Positions 29,151 through 40,668 are shown, numbered from the stretch's first letter. The stretch: 64,000 nucleotides of DNA from Semisulcospira habei (GCA_036245525.1 BTPG01000004.1:157132158-157196157); one strand, 5' to 3'. Notes: generated from the sequence alone by a model not told the origin. Made by a program: numbers and translations.

Positions 29151-29645
29151 TTAATATGACAAACGAAATAGAGCGGAGAATAAGAATGGTAACAAGCGAT
29201 ACAATCTGAGTAAATGCTCGTGAACCCTAGATGCTGTTGTTGAGGTGCTTGCTGCAATGGCACGCGGACTTTTGATCGTTGGAACAGAGCCAGGCTTTAA
29301 TGTCCGTATTGTTTTCATCCCAAAGCTCCGCATTAAAGTGGCACTTGGGGGGTAGCAGTCTTCAGCGAAGTGTTTTGCGCAAATTGCTGACGACGCAGTT
29401 GGTTTCCCGTACTTCGGACCGAAGTTTACACGCTTTTCCTGCACGAATCTCACCCACTTATTTCGCACTTCTTCGTTTTTTGGAAACCTATGCAATGTTA
29501 ACCCATCCGCTTGTTTGTTTGTACAACCTCCAACGGCACAATATAGGCCACTGCTCTTCGTTTTCCTGCATTTTGGTAGAGAAGGGGCACTATCAGACTC
29601 CATAATATTGTCTACAGCAGTTGACGTCACGAGCCATGTGGTCAC
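29151..29645 (-). CDS. THAP-domain protein exon
   Basis: Open from ATG 29645; an alternative start is at 29603 (MESDSAPSLPK). The THAP (C2CH) zinc finger is clear: YCAVGGC (CxxxxC), TLHRFPK, the conserved Trp in RNKWVRF, ICAKHF (CxxH) and the closing Pro motif GSVPTI. THAP domains bind DNA and occur in cellular regulators and P-element-type transposases. After about residue 125 the sequence turns into low-complexity Ser/Thr and then hydrophobic sequence reaching the stop at 29151. The true exon probably ends earlier at a splice donor I cannot place. No transposase domain is visible nearby, so host gene versus transposon origin is open. Confidence 0.8.
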   Translation of the reverse strand: MTTWLVTSTAVDNIMESDSAPSLPKCRKTKSSGLYCAVGGCTNKQADGLTLHRFPKNEEVRNKWVRFVQEKRVNFGPKYGKPTASSAICAKHFAEDCYPPSATLMRSFGMKTIRTLKPGSVPTIKSPRAIAASTSTTASRVHEHLLRLYRLLPFLFSALFRLSY

Positions 29646-29799
29646 GTGAGCGGACTTTTCGAAGGTGGAAAAGTTTATTCGAAGTAGATTTTATTCAATA
29701 TTAAAAAAAGGCAATATTTTTCGGAAAAAAAAGTTGTTCGGCATGTGACTTCTTTTATTATGTAGATATTTTGTGCTCAGTTTTATGTTTCAATGATGT

Positions 29800-30240
29800 T
29801 GACCAATCCAACATGGTACGACCTGGGTAAGCACAGCTCCTTAAAAACCGGACCAGTGAAAAAGACTGAACAACATATCTGCTGACACCAAGTCCTAATC
29901 CTGGACAAAGATGGCACCCGTCTGCTAGCCCACTCAGTCAGTGACTGAGGAAACTACCCACCCACGCCACGTGGAGGCCGGTGCCGAGTGGGCTTTTGGG
30001 AGAAGAAGAAGATAAAGATGAGACGAAGCGTTTCCAGGAAGCACCGCATTCGCGTTTAAAAATGTAACGGGCTTTCGCCCGCTGTCTTTTAAATGTTGAA
30101 ATATTTGCTTGCGACGGATTACGAAAAGCACGTCGCTGAGCAGATTTGCGTATTTTTGGGGCTTTGCGGCACTCTTCATTGAACCATGGTACTCTCGGCT
30201 TCCGAGGGACTGATGTGGAAGTTCTAGGGATGGTTTCACC
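29800..30240 (-). mobile_element. Rearranged LINE A fragments (5' end joined to mid-ORF2)
   Basis: 29800-29994 matches the 5'-terminal ~195 bp of LINE A. 29995-30240 matches the ORF2 region at about 6400-6655 of copy 1. On the plus strand the element's 5' terminus is directly followed by ORF2 sequence, an order not present in an intact element. Confidence 0.8.
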
Positions 30241-30769
30241 TCAGTACGCAGGGCCCGGGGAATGGCGCCTCGACCGGATTCGGATCACACACAGGTGCCG
30301 GTCGCTCGCGTCTGTACACTCCATAACTGCGAACAGCGCAGCACAGGCCAGGTGGAGCAGGTGTCGCAAGCGTGGTCGGAGGGGTATCCGGTGCAGGGGA
30401 GACTGACTTCTGGTAATCTGACGGCCACTGGAACCCTCCGCCTTGCGTACGGGTCAGCAACAGGTCACTGCAACACACAACACACCTGAAGGCACGCGGG
30501 CGAGGGCCTGTGGGACCCCGCCCTGGTAGGGGTAGGGTTTGCAACACAAAAAGGGCACAAACAGCGAGGTACCAGCCTGTCAGTAAGCGTCTGGGCCTGC
30601 AAATCCACCCCCCCTAAGTTAGTGTCCATCTGGTCAACGGGTACTCACCCGAAACATTAACAATTGTGACGTACCCGTCTCTTCTAAACGTGTTACCTTC
30701 TCCGCTGGGTACCTCCCTGCATCCCACACGCTTGGCAGTCACCACTTTGGTCTGGGGAGCATAGTGGGC
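30241..30769. other. GC-rich unique sequence, no gene recognised
   Basis: Open stretches are Pro/Gly/Arg-rich with no domain signature. It borders the tandem array that continues beyond the LINE A insertion at 49565. Confidence 0.4.
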
Positions 30770-30910
30770 GCGGGCACGGGGGGCCCCGCCAAGCGAAGGT
30801 GAGCATATGACACATCATGTACAACAAAACTCAAGCATGTCACGACAGGTACAGGCATGAAGCAAGCATCTGGCACAGTAATACATCAACGTAATGGTGA
30901 CAGGGCGCGG
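30770..30910. repeat. First unit of a 127-140-bp tandem array
   Basis: Begins GGGCACGGGGGGCCCCGCCA and includes AAGCATGTCACGACAGGTA. Its last 14 bp (30897-30910) are the left TSD of LINE A copy 4. Further units are at 49577-49990. Confidence 0.8.
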
Positions 30911-31077
30911 TTAGTTAGTTAGTTATTTTGGGTTTAACGCCGAACAGGCGACTATGGCCATCTCACGGCGGGATGGGTAAAAATCTGGTCAGCCAGACTA
31001 AAAGCAAGGTCTTAAGACAAGATGTAAATATAGATTAAAAATCTCAGGCTAAAATGTCGCACATATCTTTAAAAGAA

Positions 31078-31462
31078 TTGATTGATTGTACATTGCTTAA
31101 CGTCCCGACAGCAACAAGGCTGTCTCAGGAAGTGCCTGCACTGCTTGTGAAAAAAAAAAACTAAACAGAACATTGAATGTATGTCGCCAGCCGGTCAAAT
31201 ACATTAAATAAACCTAACACATGGGGCCTAAATAAAGCTAAGACCATTTAGCAACACACATCCAATATCAAGAGCTACAGGCAGTGCAGACAGTAGGGAG
31301 AGTTTTAAAAAGGCAAATACAGGTGAATGGACCTCGGGTAGACAGAAACACATGCCCCAGAATAGAGAGAAAAACTCACCCTGTGGGGCTGACCAGGGTG
31401 ACCCTGGGAACTAAAAAGTACCTAACCCCACCCAAGTCCCCCAGGGCAGACCCGGGTGGGGG
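31078..31462 (-). repeat. 385-bp retroposon, copy 2, with 12-bp TSD
   Basis: Flanked by TCTTTAAAAGAA at 31066-31077 and 31463-31474, inside the 3' UTR of LINE A copy 4. Same length, start and end as 27826-28210, reversed. Confidence 0.88.
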
Positions 31463-32600
31463 TCTTTAAAAGAAACGTCTACAAACTCTCAAAAAGGGCA
31501 AATAAAAAATTCACATATTCTATGAATGCTCAGATCTTGTTAAAAATATTGCATTCTCTCAAACAATTGAAGATTTTGTCCGGGGGAACATCCCGGAACA
31601 AAACCTTCAAGGAGTCTGCTGTGGAGTGTTTACATCTGGTGTCAATTAGGTCAGCACAATACAGCAAAAAGTGTCGAACAGAAAACTGCTCATCACAGGC
31701 AAAACTCCATGGACGCTCATCCTGTTTAAGTAAGTAAGAGTGCGTAACATACGTGTGTCCGATGTGGAACCAAGCAAGGACAGTCTCCTCACGGCGGCTG
31801 CCGCAGCGGAAAGGTAGACTGTCAGACAACTTAGGAAGAGCTTCATGAAGCTTGTTCCCTTCCTCTTTGTCCCACTCGGACTGCCACTCGCGGGCTATGT
31901 ACGCACTAGTCACAGTTTTAAAATCACTATAGACAGTCTGTGTGTCAGGGACAGGGTCACTGCGGGCACTGTTGGCAGCAGAATCTGCGATTCTGTTGCC
32001 TTCGATGCCCACATGGCTTGGGACCCAAATAAAAATGATGTCATAATATTCCTTCATCAAGTCTGCGTAGAACTCTCTAATCTGCACCAGCAGTGGATGG
32101 TCTGTTCCCGCGCCCTGAAGGGCCTGCAGGGCAGAAAGAGAGTCAGACAGAAGCAGGAAGTTCCTTTCCCGAGACTGATAGGCATGCTTGAGTGCCAGCA
32201 GAATTGCCTGCAGTTCTACACTAAATACAGAGGAATGGTCAGGGAGACGGAGCTTAAATGGGCGTTTAGGATGGCGAGAGGACACTGCAGCCGCAGCCAC
32301 CGTCCCATCCTCAGACTTGGACCCATCCGTATAAAGACGACAATAGCCAGGAAAAATTTAAAGGAGTTCATTGAGGCTCTGTTGGTATATGGGTGGTGGA
32401 GTACAATCCTTCTTGTGGGCGGTCAAGTCCAGCAAGATGTCAGGAACTGGTAATAGCCAGGGTGGAGTGACGTGTTGCAGAGATTCCGAAACTTTGTCCA
32501 GGTCCACTCCGGCCGCCTGCAGATGAGGTCGGACACAGAACGAAAGTGGACGGATAGCTCCCGGATGGGCATCGTAAATCTCTGCAAACGACGGGTTAAA

Positions 32601-32920
32601 GTGGTGTTTAGGCGAGGGAGGAGTGATAAACATAATTTAAACGGAGGGAAAGAGGACTGAATGCGTGGGTGGGGGGCGGTGTCCAGTAGTACCAAGTACT
32701 GAGTAGGCGGGGAAATTTCCCGACTGTGGAATGCTATGATGAGAAATAGAGATTGAGAGAGAGAAAGGGTGGGAAAGTCTGGAGGGGGTGAGTGCGTAGG
32801 CGAGGATGAGAGGAGTGAGTGGGAGGTGGATGCGTGGGCGGTTACAGTAGTAACTATATAGGGGACGGTACCGAATAGTGCGCCAGTCAGCAACGCAGCA
32901 GTCAGGCGACAGCTAGAATT
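32601..32920 (+). repeat. Split direct repeat A1 (A2 at 40038-40357)
   Basis: 320 bp from GTGGTGTTTAGGCGAGGGAG to GGCGACAGCTAGAATT, nearly identical to A2. Confidence 0.93.
32856..32863 (+). promoter_or_regulatory. TATA-like box of the split-repeat element
   Basis: CTATATAG in repeat A1, about 95 bp upstream of the Gag-like ATG (32951), with a CAGT initiator-like motif ~28 bp downstream. The same sequence lies in A2 near 40292. Confidence 0.45.
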
Positions 32921-32950
32921 ATAGTAGATTGTCTGTCTCAGTCAGCGGCA

Positions 32951-33517
32951 GTGGCAGAGGAAGAAGTGGCACTTGGGGGTGGTGTCACTATAAAGGTGAA
33001 CAGCAAACCGAAATTGGACAAGGTTTCCCCCGCACACTGGATGGTGGCAAACAGCCGTATTATGTCGGCCCTTATGGACAAACCCACACCGGGTTTCACG
33101 CCGCACGCCTACCTCAAGTACTCGGCGATGGTGGGGGAGCTGGCGGCCAGATACACCTGGCAAATTGTCCTGCTGTTCGACGATGAGTATCGTCAGCGGC
33201 AAGCGGCCGAAGCATTTCAGTGGGGCACGGACGCCCCACACCTGTCCACGGTGGTGCTGCACGACCGTACTGCGCAATTTGCGGTCCCCGCTGGCTCACC
33301 TGCTCACAAAACAGGAGGAGGGACGGCCGGACCGCGCCCACAACGCCCCATCGGCCCCTCTAGCAGGGAAGTGTGCCTGCAGTACAACAGAGGGTACTGC
33401 ACCTACGGCGCACGCTGCCAGCTGGACCATGTGTGTTCCACCTGCGGGAGAGATCATCCGGCGCGGGAACATCGTGACACACCTGCAGCAGCGGCAGGTG
33501 GCAAACACGGGACATGA
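32951..33517 (+). CDS. Gag-like CCCH zinc-finger protein of the Ngaro/PAT-like element (truncated)
   Basis: 188 residues from MAEEEVALGGG. Toward the C-terminus it has Cys/His fingers CLQYNRGYCTYGARCQLDH and VCSTCGRDHPAREH, a pattern typical of the first ORF of DIRS/Ngaro-group elements and presumed to bind RNA. The reading frame stops because the first three bases of the 53-bp retroposon insertion (33515-33517) are TGA. Before that insertion the ORF would have run further right. Confidence 0.8.
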   Translation: MAEEEVALGGGVTIKVNSKPKLDKVSPAHWMVANSRIMSALMDKPTPGFTPHAYLKYSAMVGELAARYTWQIVLLFDDEYRQRQAAEAFQWGTDAPHLSTVVLHDRTAQFAVPAGSPAHKTGGGTAGPRPQRPIGPSSREVCLQYNRGYCTYGARCQLDHVCSTCGRDHPAREHRDTPAAAAGGKHGT

Positions 33518-33567
33518 TTGTACATTGCTTAACGTCCCGACAGCAACAAGGCTTTCTCAGGACGTGA
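33515..33567 (-). repeat. 53-bp tail of the 385-bp retroposon, with 13-bp TSD
   Basis: Flanked by CAAACACGGGACA at 33502-33514 and 33568-33580. The insert is the last 53 bp of the 385-bp retroposon in minus orientation (TTGCTTAACGTCCCGACAGC). Confidence 0.88.
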
Positions 33568-33609
33568 CAAACACGGGACAGCCTAGGACACAGCGCAGCA
33601 GGTTGCACA

Positions 33610-34796
33610 AGGCGAGGTAGGCCCCACCCATTCTAGCACTTCTTACCATAGCCCTTATCCTGCACTAAGTCCATACAACTGTCAACTGTTAGGTTCTGGA
33701 GCGTCCATTAGTTCAAAGCTTTTAGTATGGCAAGACGAATTAGCTTCTGATAAAGACAAAGACTTTCTCCTTGAAGGTATCGAACATGGGTTTATATCAC
33801 GGACAAACATCAGACTGTTAGACCTGTAGAGCAGAAAAATCACACATCTGCCTTAAAAAACAGAGTAGCGGTAGAAAAAGAGCTCATCGATCAGATAAAC
33901 AAAGGTCATTATATCGTAGCATCTCAAAAACCAACCGTAATTAGCGCTTTGGCTGCGATCCCAAAAGACGACAATAGCATACGCCTGATACACGACGGCA
34001 GCAAGCCTGTAGGACATGCAATGAACGATTACTCAGTACCCGAGACACTGAGTAAAATTTCAGACTCTAGCGGACGCGTGCGTACTAGCCAAGTCCGGCT
34101 ACTGGTGCGCGAAAGTTGACCTTAAGGCGGCATACCGATCTGTGTGTATCCATCCAGATAATTACCAAGTCACAGGCCTAAAATGGATTTTTACGGGCGA
34201 GCAGAAGCCCACATACCTTTTCGATAGTAGGCTACCATTTGGTAGTAATGTGGGCCCTTCGCACTTTCACAGACTCTCGCAGGCAGTTCGCAGATGTATG
34301 TTACGGCGCGGCATGACAGGGATACTAGCGTATATTGACGATTTCTTCATAGCAGCTAAGTCCAAAGAGGAATGCACTCAGATGATGATGACGCTCATTG
34401 CCCTTTTACGTAGATTAGGGTTCAATATTAGCTGGCCTAAGGTGGTGGGGCCTACACAAACCATTACTTTTCTCGGGATCCAAATCTGCACCAGCACAAG
34501 CACCTTGTCATTGGGCGACGACAAGCTACAGCAACTTCAAAAACGCTTGCAGCAGTTTCAAGGCAAAACACGCGCGACAAAGCAAAACTTGCAGTCACTA
34601 GCAGGGTCCCTTAACTGGGCGTGTCAAGCCGTCAAGGGAGGCAAATTTTTTCTCTGGCGGATTCTTGATACGATTAAACCCCTTCAGCAGCAAAGGCATA
34701 AAGCGAGACTCTCACGGGAGTTTCATGCGGACTTACAGTGGTGGCTATCTTACATGCATGTTTTAATGGCACAGTGTATTATGACTTTTGAGCCAG
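33610..34796 (+). pseudogene. Reverse transcriptase of the Ngaro/PAT-like element, frameshifted
   Basis: RT begins in one frame to about 33800, shifts (ALAAIPKDDNSIRLIHDGSK near 33945-34005), shifts again near 34065, then stays open from 34118: VDLKAAYRSV, SRLPFGSNVGPSHFHRL, AYIDDFF (catalytic IDD box near 34335) and GSLNWACQAV. Two frameshifts plus the LINE B insertion at 34797 inactivate it. The D.K.AY..V.I...Y..TGL.W pattern is characteristic of DIRS/Ngaro-type RT. Confidence 0.85.
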
Positions 34797-37700
34797 AGAC
34801 TAGGACAAGGACAGTCTGATATAAAACCTACGACCCGAGGACCTCGATGCCATCGTCCCAGCTTGCTAGGCCATGGCAGATGAACCAAGGGTTTAAAGGG
34901 TGGGGCCAGTACTGCGCACACTGCACTCCACCAAAAAGCTCCACCGCGCAGGCTTTAGGAAACGTCCACGGACCATGACACTGACCATTCAAGTCCTGTA
35001 GCGACGGGCGAGGGGCGTACCGGCAGGTGAAAGATGTCACTGGAAGCCGCAGTCTCAAACCTGCATGCAGGCGGTTCAGGATATTGGTCGCCTGATGTTG
35101 ACATGGGGATGACAACATCACTCGGCACACCCTGAACGACCAAGCAGCCTTCTCTAGAGACAGCACTGCTTGCTCCACACGGAGAGGGGCCTAGAAAAGG
35201 TGGCCTAACCAAAGCTCGTCCCCTCGCAACCCCAGTTGGCTAGCCGCGGTCAACGGGCATGTTCTCCTGCGGTCAAAAAACAAGAAAGAATAACGGATCC
35301 ACTCTCATGACGACCACTACCGGACTCAACGTAGCATGTTGGAACGTCCGAACCATGCTCGACAAAGCAGACAGCGGACGCCCTGAACGTCGCTCTGCCC
35401 TCATTGCCCATGAATTGCGGAGGTTAAACATCGACATCGCCGCGCTCAGCGAAGTACGCCTTCCGGACGAAGGCAGCCTCCAAGAACTTGGTGCTGGGTA
35501 CACCCTCTACTGGTCAGGCAGGCCTGCATCAAAAAGACGGCTTTCAGGCGTGGGTTTCATGGTCAAGACACCCATTGCGACTAAGCTGGAAAACCTACCA
35601 ACGGGCCACTCAGACCGCATCATGTCCATGCGCCTCCCACTGAGACACCAGCAACACGTCACCCTTCTCAGTGTGTACTCCCCAACCCTCCTGGCAGAGC
35701 CTGCTGAAAAGGACAAGTTTTACACTGACCTGCGCAGCCTCCTACAGAGTACCCTTGCAGACGACAAAGTCATCATCCTTGGCGACTTCAACGCCAGAGT
35801 GGGCCAGGACTCTGAAGCCTGGAAAGGAGTCCTCGGCAAGCATGGCGTGGGGAACTGCAATGACAATGGCCGCCTACTGTTGGAGTTCTGTGCGGAGCAG
35901 CAACTGGTCATCACCAACACTACTTTTCAGCAAAAGGACAGTCGAAAGACCACCTGGATGCATCCTCGCTCCAAACACTGGCACCTTATCGACTATGTCC
36001 TAGTGCGTCAGAGGGACCGCAGTGACGTCCTCCTCACCAGAGTGATGCCCAGCGCAGAGTGCCACACTGACCACCGCCTTGTCCGCTGCAAACTCAGGCT
36101 CCACTTCAAGCCAAAACCCAAGAAATGGGGGCCCCCCAAGAAAAAGCTTGATGTTGCCAGCCTTCAGCGTGACGATGTGAAAGCTGCCTTTCAGACAGAT
36201 TTACAGCGCAGGCTCAAAGACACAGCGGACCCAGTAGACTCCTCCCCTGAAACACTTTGGGAACAACTGAAAACTGCTATTGCAAAATCCTCTGCAGAAG
36301 TCTTGGGTTTCGCCAGAAAGAAGAACAAAGACTGGTTTGACGAAAACGATGTAGAGATCCAGGAACACCTAGCAAAAAAAAAAAGAGCCGCCCATCAGGC
36401 CCACCTAGCCCAGCCTTCCTGCCCTGTGAAGAAGTCTGCCTTCCGCCTCGTCTGCAGCAGTCTCCAGCGCAAGCTCAGAGATCTCCAGAATGAGTGGTGG
36501 ACCAGACTTGCACAGAGGACCCAGCTTTGTGCTGACAATGGTGACTACAGGGGCTTCTACGAAGCACTGAAAGCAGTGTATGGCCCCAGGCACCTGGTAC
36601 AAAGTCCCCTGCGAAGTTCGAATGGCCAGGCACTCCTCACAGATAGTACGTCCATCTTGAACCGCTGGTCGGAATACTTTCAGAGCCTCTTCAGCGCTGA
36701 GCGCACTGTTCAAGAAGCAGTCGTCCTACAAATCCCACACCTCCCAGTAAAGGTTGAGTTGGACGAACCGCCCACCGCTGAAGAGACCCTCACAGCCATC
36801 CACCAGCTCAAGAGTGGCAAAGCAGCAGGCATCGATGGAATACCACCAGAGATCTGGAAACATGGAGGCACAGCACTGCACAACAAGCTCCATGACCTCT
36901 TTCTCTGCTGCTGGGAGGAAGGAACACTACCAAAAGATCTCCGTGATGCAGTCGTTATCACCCTGTACAAGAACAAAGGCGAGAAGTCTGACTGTTCCAA
37001 CTATCGGGGAATTACCCTGCTGTCCATTGCTGGGAAAATCCTTGCAAGGCTGCTCCTGAATCGGCTGGTACCTGCCATCGCTGAAGACCAACTCCCAGAG
37101 GGCCAGTGTGGCTTCAGAGCAAACAGGAGCACCACCGATATGATCTTTGTGCTGAGACAGCTACAGGAGAAGTGCCGCGAGCAGAACAAAGGTCTGTACG
37201 TAACATTTGTCGACCTAACAAAAGCGTTCGACACTGTGAGCAGGCAAGACATGTGGCAGATCCTGGAGCGACTTGGCTGTCCCCCAAAGTTCCTCAACAT
37301 GATTGTCCAGCTACACGAGGACCAGCAAGGCCAGGTCAGACTCAAGAATGACCTCTCGGAACCATTCCCTATTCTCAACGGCGTAAAGCAGGGCTGCGTG
37401 CTGGCACCGACCCTCTTCACCATCTTTTTTAGCATGATGTTGAAGCAGGCCACAGTGGACCTCGATGATGACGATGCAGTGTACATCAGGTATCGTCTCG
37501 ATGGCAGCCTGTTCAACCTCAGACGACTGCAGGCCCACACGAAAACCCTAGACCAACTGATTCGTGAGCTGCTTTTTGCTGATGATGCTGCCCTCGTTGC
37601 ACACACAGAGAGAGCCCTGCAGCGCATCACGTCTTGCTTCGCAGATGCTGCCCAGCTCTTTGGACTCGAGGTCAGTCTGAAAAAGACAGAGGTCCTCCAT

Positions 37701-38566
37701 CAGCCGGCACCCAAGACAGTGTATCGCCCTCCTCACATCACCATTGGCGAGTCTGAACTAAAGTCAGTGCACCAGTTTACTTACCTTGGCTGCATTATCA
37801 CGTCGGACGCCAAGCTGGACAAGGAGCTTGACAGCAGGCTGGCAAAAGCGAACAGCGCTTTCGGGCGACTTTTCAAGCGGGTGTGGCACAATCAACAGCT
37901 GAAAACAGGCACCAAGATCAGCGTGTACAGAGCTGTGGTCCTCACCACCCTGCTGTATGGTTCCGAGTCCTGGGCCCTCTACCGCAGCCAACTACGACTC
38001 CTCGAACGCTTCCACCAGCGCTGCCTGCGTACCATCCTGGGCATTCACTGGAGTGACTATGTCACCAACGTCGAGGTCCTTGAACAGGCTGAAACTGTGA
38101 GCATCGAGGCTTTGCTGCTGCGGACACCGCTCCGCTGGGCGGGGCATGTCTCCAGGATGGAGGATCATCGCCTACCAAAGATCACCCTGTTCAGCGAGCT
38201 TGCTACTGGACACCGTGACAGAGGGGCACCAAAGAAGAGATACAAAGACTGTCTCAAGAAGTCACTTAGTGCCTGCCAAATCGACCACCACCAGTGGTCT
38301 TCGCTTGCTGCGGACCGTGACACCTGGCGCTCCACCATTTACAAGGCAGCTGTCTCCTTTGAGGACTCTCACAGAGCTAGCCTTAAGGACAAGCGGCTCA
38401 GGAGAAAAAAACAGAGATGCCGCAGCTCAGAACCCTGGCCATACCTTCCCCTGCAGCCACTGCGGTCGAACCTGCCTGTCTCGGATTGGCCTCCGCAGCC
38501 ACGAACAAGCCTGCAGACGTCGTGGGCAACTCCTATAAAATCTTCGTTCGCGAAGTCAAGCCAAGA
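34797..38566 (+). mobile_element. LINE 'family B' copy 1 (APE-RT-zinc finger)
   Basis: Inserted in the RT/RNase H gene with an 11-bp TSD GTATTATGACT (34786-34796 and 38569-38579). Its 3' end is GAAGTCAAGCCAAG, without a long tail. It is shorter at the 5' end than copy 2 by about 150 bp. The 5' UTR is about 34797-35306. Related copies: 20226-20638, 44555-48489, 55442-56312 and 63346-64000. Confidence 0.9.
35307..38538 (+). CDS. LINE B ORF: APE endonuclease, RT, C-terminal zinc finger (one frameshift)
   Basis: I choose the ATG at 35307 (MTTTTGLNVACWNVRTM); the upstream in-frame ATG at 35259 is absent in copy 2. Endonuclease: ACWNVRT, LSEVRLPDEG, ILGDFNARVG and TDHRLV. RT: SDCSNYRGITLL, TKAFDTVSRQ, GVKQGCVLAPTLF, catalytic FADD (near 37579), then YGSESWALY and RWAGHVSRMED in the thumb region. 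The last ~45 residues hold a zinc finger (FPCSHCGRTCLSRIGLRSHEQAC). An extra A in a run near 38405-38411 (7 A versus 6 in copy 2) throws the finger out of frame, and the run-on ORF continues falsely to 38798. Such proteins are often labelled craniofacial-development-protein-2-like. There is no RNase H. The clade (RTE-like?) is uncertain. Confidence 0.88.
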
Positions 38567-39665
38567 GAGTATTATGACTCACAAAGCAAGGAACATGTCC
38601 ATGTTGATGCATGCAACCTGGCGGCAGGCGCGTTCTGGAAAGGAGATTGGAATTATACACTGTTCTCTTCAGACATGCCGGCAGCCAAGGACTTGCATAT
38701 TAATTATAAAGAGGTGTGCGCGGTGGTGCAGGCAGTCAACCGGTGGGCCCCCTCGTGGCGAGGGAAACAGGTGGTCATTCATACGGACAGCACGGTGACA
38801 AAGGCTATCATTAACAAAGGGCGCTCAAAAGACCGCTATGTCAATAGTCTGTTGAGGAAGATGGCATGGGAGTGTGTGAGAATGAATTGCAGCGTGTCAG
38901 CGATGCACGTGGCTGGCAGTGTGAATGTGTTTGCCGATACTATTTCCCGCCTGCACGAAGGACGGCTGCCCATGCTAGGACACTTGACGAATTGGTACCG
39001 GGGCCGACCGCCTGACACCTACCTTCTGAATCACATGTCACAGTCAGCTCTTGCTTTTGTGCTGTCTAGGTGCCGGGTCTAGACTCAGACACCGTGACCA
39101 GCTACTGCAGGAGGTGGCAGGATATCGTGCCAGTGTTTTTGCCGACACTGAACACCAAAAAAACATATCAGACTCACTTGCGCTCTTATCTCAGATTTTG
39201 CCGTTACCAAATGAACATCCAGCCGGTACCGGTGTGTGAGAGAACAGTGGCTAGTGATCGCGTTACCGGTCATGTTGCGTCACCCTCTGTGCCCCGTGAC
39301 GGCAGTGATCAGTATGTTTAGAGCGCTAGGCCCAGCGCCGCCTAAGGCACCGGCCTTCCCCATGGGATGATCAGAGTTCAACGAACGGTTGCGAGAACTG
39401 ACCTCTGCTGCTGAAGGGATTTATACAAGCCACAGTTTGCGGCCTGGCGGGGCTACCGGGCCCTGTCTTATGGAGTGCCTGGCGAGGTGGTGAAGTGTTT
39501 GTGGGACTGGAAAAGCACTGCATACCTATCATACTTGGACCAAATACCTCAAGATATTCAAGATTTCTGCAGAAGCGAACTTATTCAGAAAATACCGACA
39601 CTGACCTTGAACACTCAACTTTTCTCTCATTTGGGTGAAAAAACTGGCGTTTTCCCGTTAGGTTT
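38567..39665 (+). pseudogene. RNase H and deleted tyrosine recombinase of the Ngaro/PAT-like element
   Basis: RNase H (about 38570-39080): VDACNLAAGAFW, INYKEVCAVVQAV, IHTDSTVTKAI and VFADTISRL. The recombinase N-terminal domain follows (39070-39250: SYCRRWQDIV, KTYQTHLRSYLRFCRY). The middle, expected to carry the first catalytic Arg, is missing. The C-terminal part resumes about 39330 with HSLRPGGAT (H-x-x-R box) and, after a frame change, WDWKSTAYLSYL, which includes the nucleophilic Tyr. RNase H is also in a different frame from the upstream RT across the LINE B insertion. The recombinase cannot be functional as read. Confidence 0.8.
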
Positions 39666-40037
39666 GGGCAGGAAACAACCAGTAAACCTACTGGTTGGGT
39701 TAGATGTTGTCTTACATGTTTGACAAGTGAGAGTCACGGGAATAAAACGCCTCCGTTATTTTTGCCCAACTGACAGAAAAGTGTGGTTCAGTGTATAAGC
39801 GTGAGGACGTAGTGTGGAGTTCAGCGTGAGACTGAGGTGTGATAGTGAGAGCGTGTGGCCGGGCGCTCTGTTCTGACAAAACCTCGCCCAAGTTCTGGTC
39901 CGGAACTCTGGCCATCCATTAATTGGCTGAGAGGGGCGATGATGTCAGAACAGGGGCGCACTGGTGGGAAGGAGAGAGTGAGGTCGGGGGAAAGGGGAGG
40001 GAGAGGGGGGGGGGGCATGAGAGTGACTGGAGTTTAA
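39666..40037 (+). repeat. Split direct repeat B1 (B2 at 40669-41040)
   Basis: 372 bp from GGGCAGGAAACAACCAGTAA to GTGACTGGAGTTTAA, nearly identical to B2 and directly joined to A2. Confidence 0.93.
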
Positions 40038-40357
40038 GTGGTGTTTAGGCGAGGGAGGAGTGATAAACATATTTTAAACGGAGGGAAAGAGGACTGAATG
40101 CGTGGGTGGGGGGCGGTGTCCAGTAGTACCAAGTACTGAGTAGGCGGGGGAATTTCCCGACTGTGGAATGCTATGATGAGAAATGGAGATTGAGAGAGAG
40201 AAAGGGTGGGAAAGTCTGGAGGGGGTGAGTGCGTAGGCGAGGATGAGAGGAGTGAGTGGGAGGTGGATGCGTGGGCGGTTACAGTAGTAACTATATAGGG
40301 GACGGTACCGAATAGTGCGCCAGTCAGCAACGCAGCAGTCAGGCGACAGCTAGAATT
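40038..40357 (+). repeat. Split direct repeat A2
   Basis: 320-bp copy of A1. The B1/A2 junction (TTTAA|GTGGTG) equals the junction expected when the element's two ends are joined in a circle. Confidence 0.93.
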
Positions 40358-40668
40358 TGAAAACCCACCATCCAACCCCAAGCAACCACCTTTGTAATCT
40401 GCTGCATAAAAAAGTGTCCATAATTCCTTTTTTTTTTTTTTTTTTTTTGATAAGCATGTTCTCTGTAGCACTATGCCGGACAAGTCTGGCAACTGACTTA
40501 CATTTTCTTTGTTTGTTGTTGTTTTCAGTATTATGAGATAGTACTATACATGAACTGAATTGCCTCGGCTCAGTTGTACGCAGGGTGTTTTTATGGAGGT
40601 CCTTTTTGTGTTCGGATTTGTTGTTTTCTTTTTTAGTTTATGTGTATTGTTGTAGGAAAGGGGGGGGG
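40358..40668 (+). other. Spacer between A2 and B2
   Basis: 311 bp with an 18-20-bp T run (near 40430-40449) and a G run just before B2. No ORF of note. Confidence 0.6.

Noticed and set aside
35259..38798. A single 1179-codon LINE B protein
   Set aside because: The last ~130 codons are a run-on after a one-A frameshift: they read the zinc-finger region and then the neighbouring retrotransposon out of frame.
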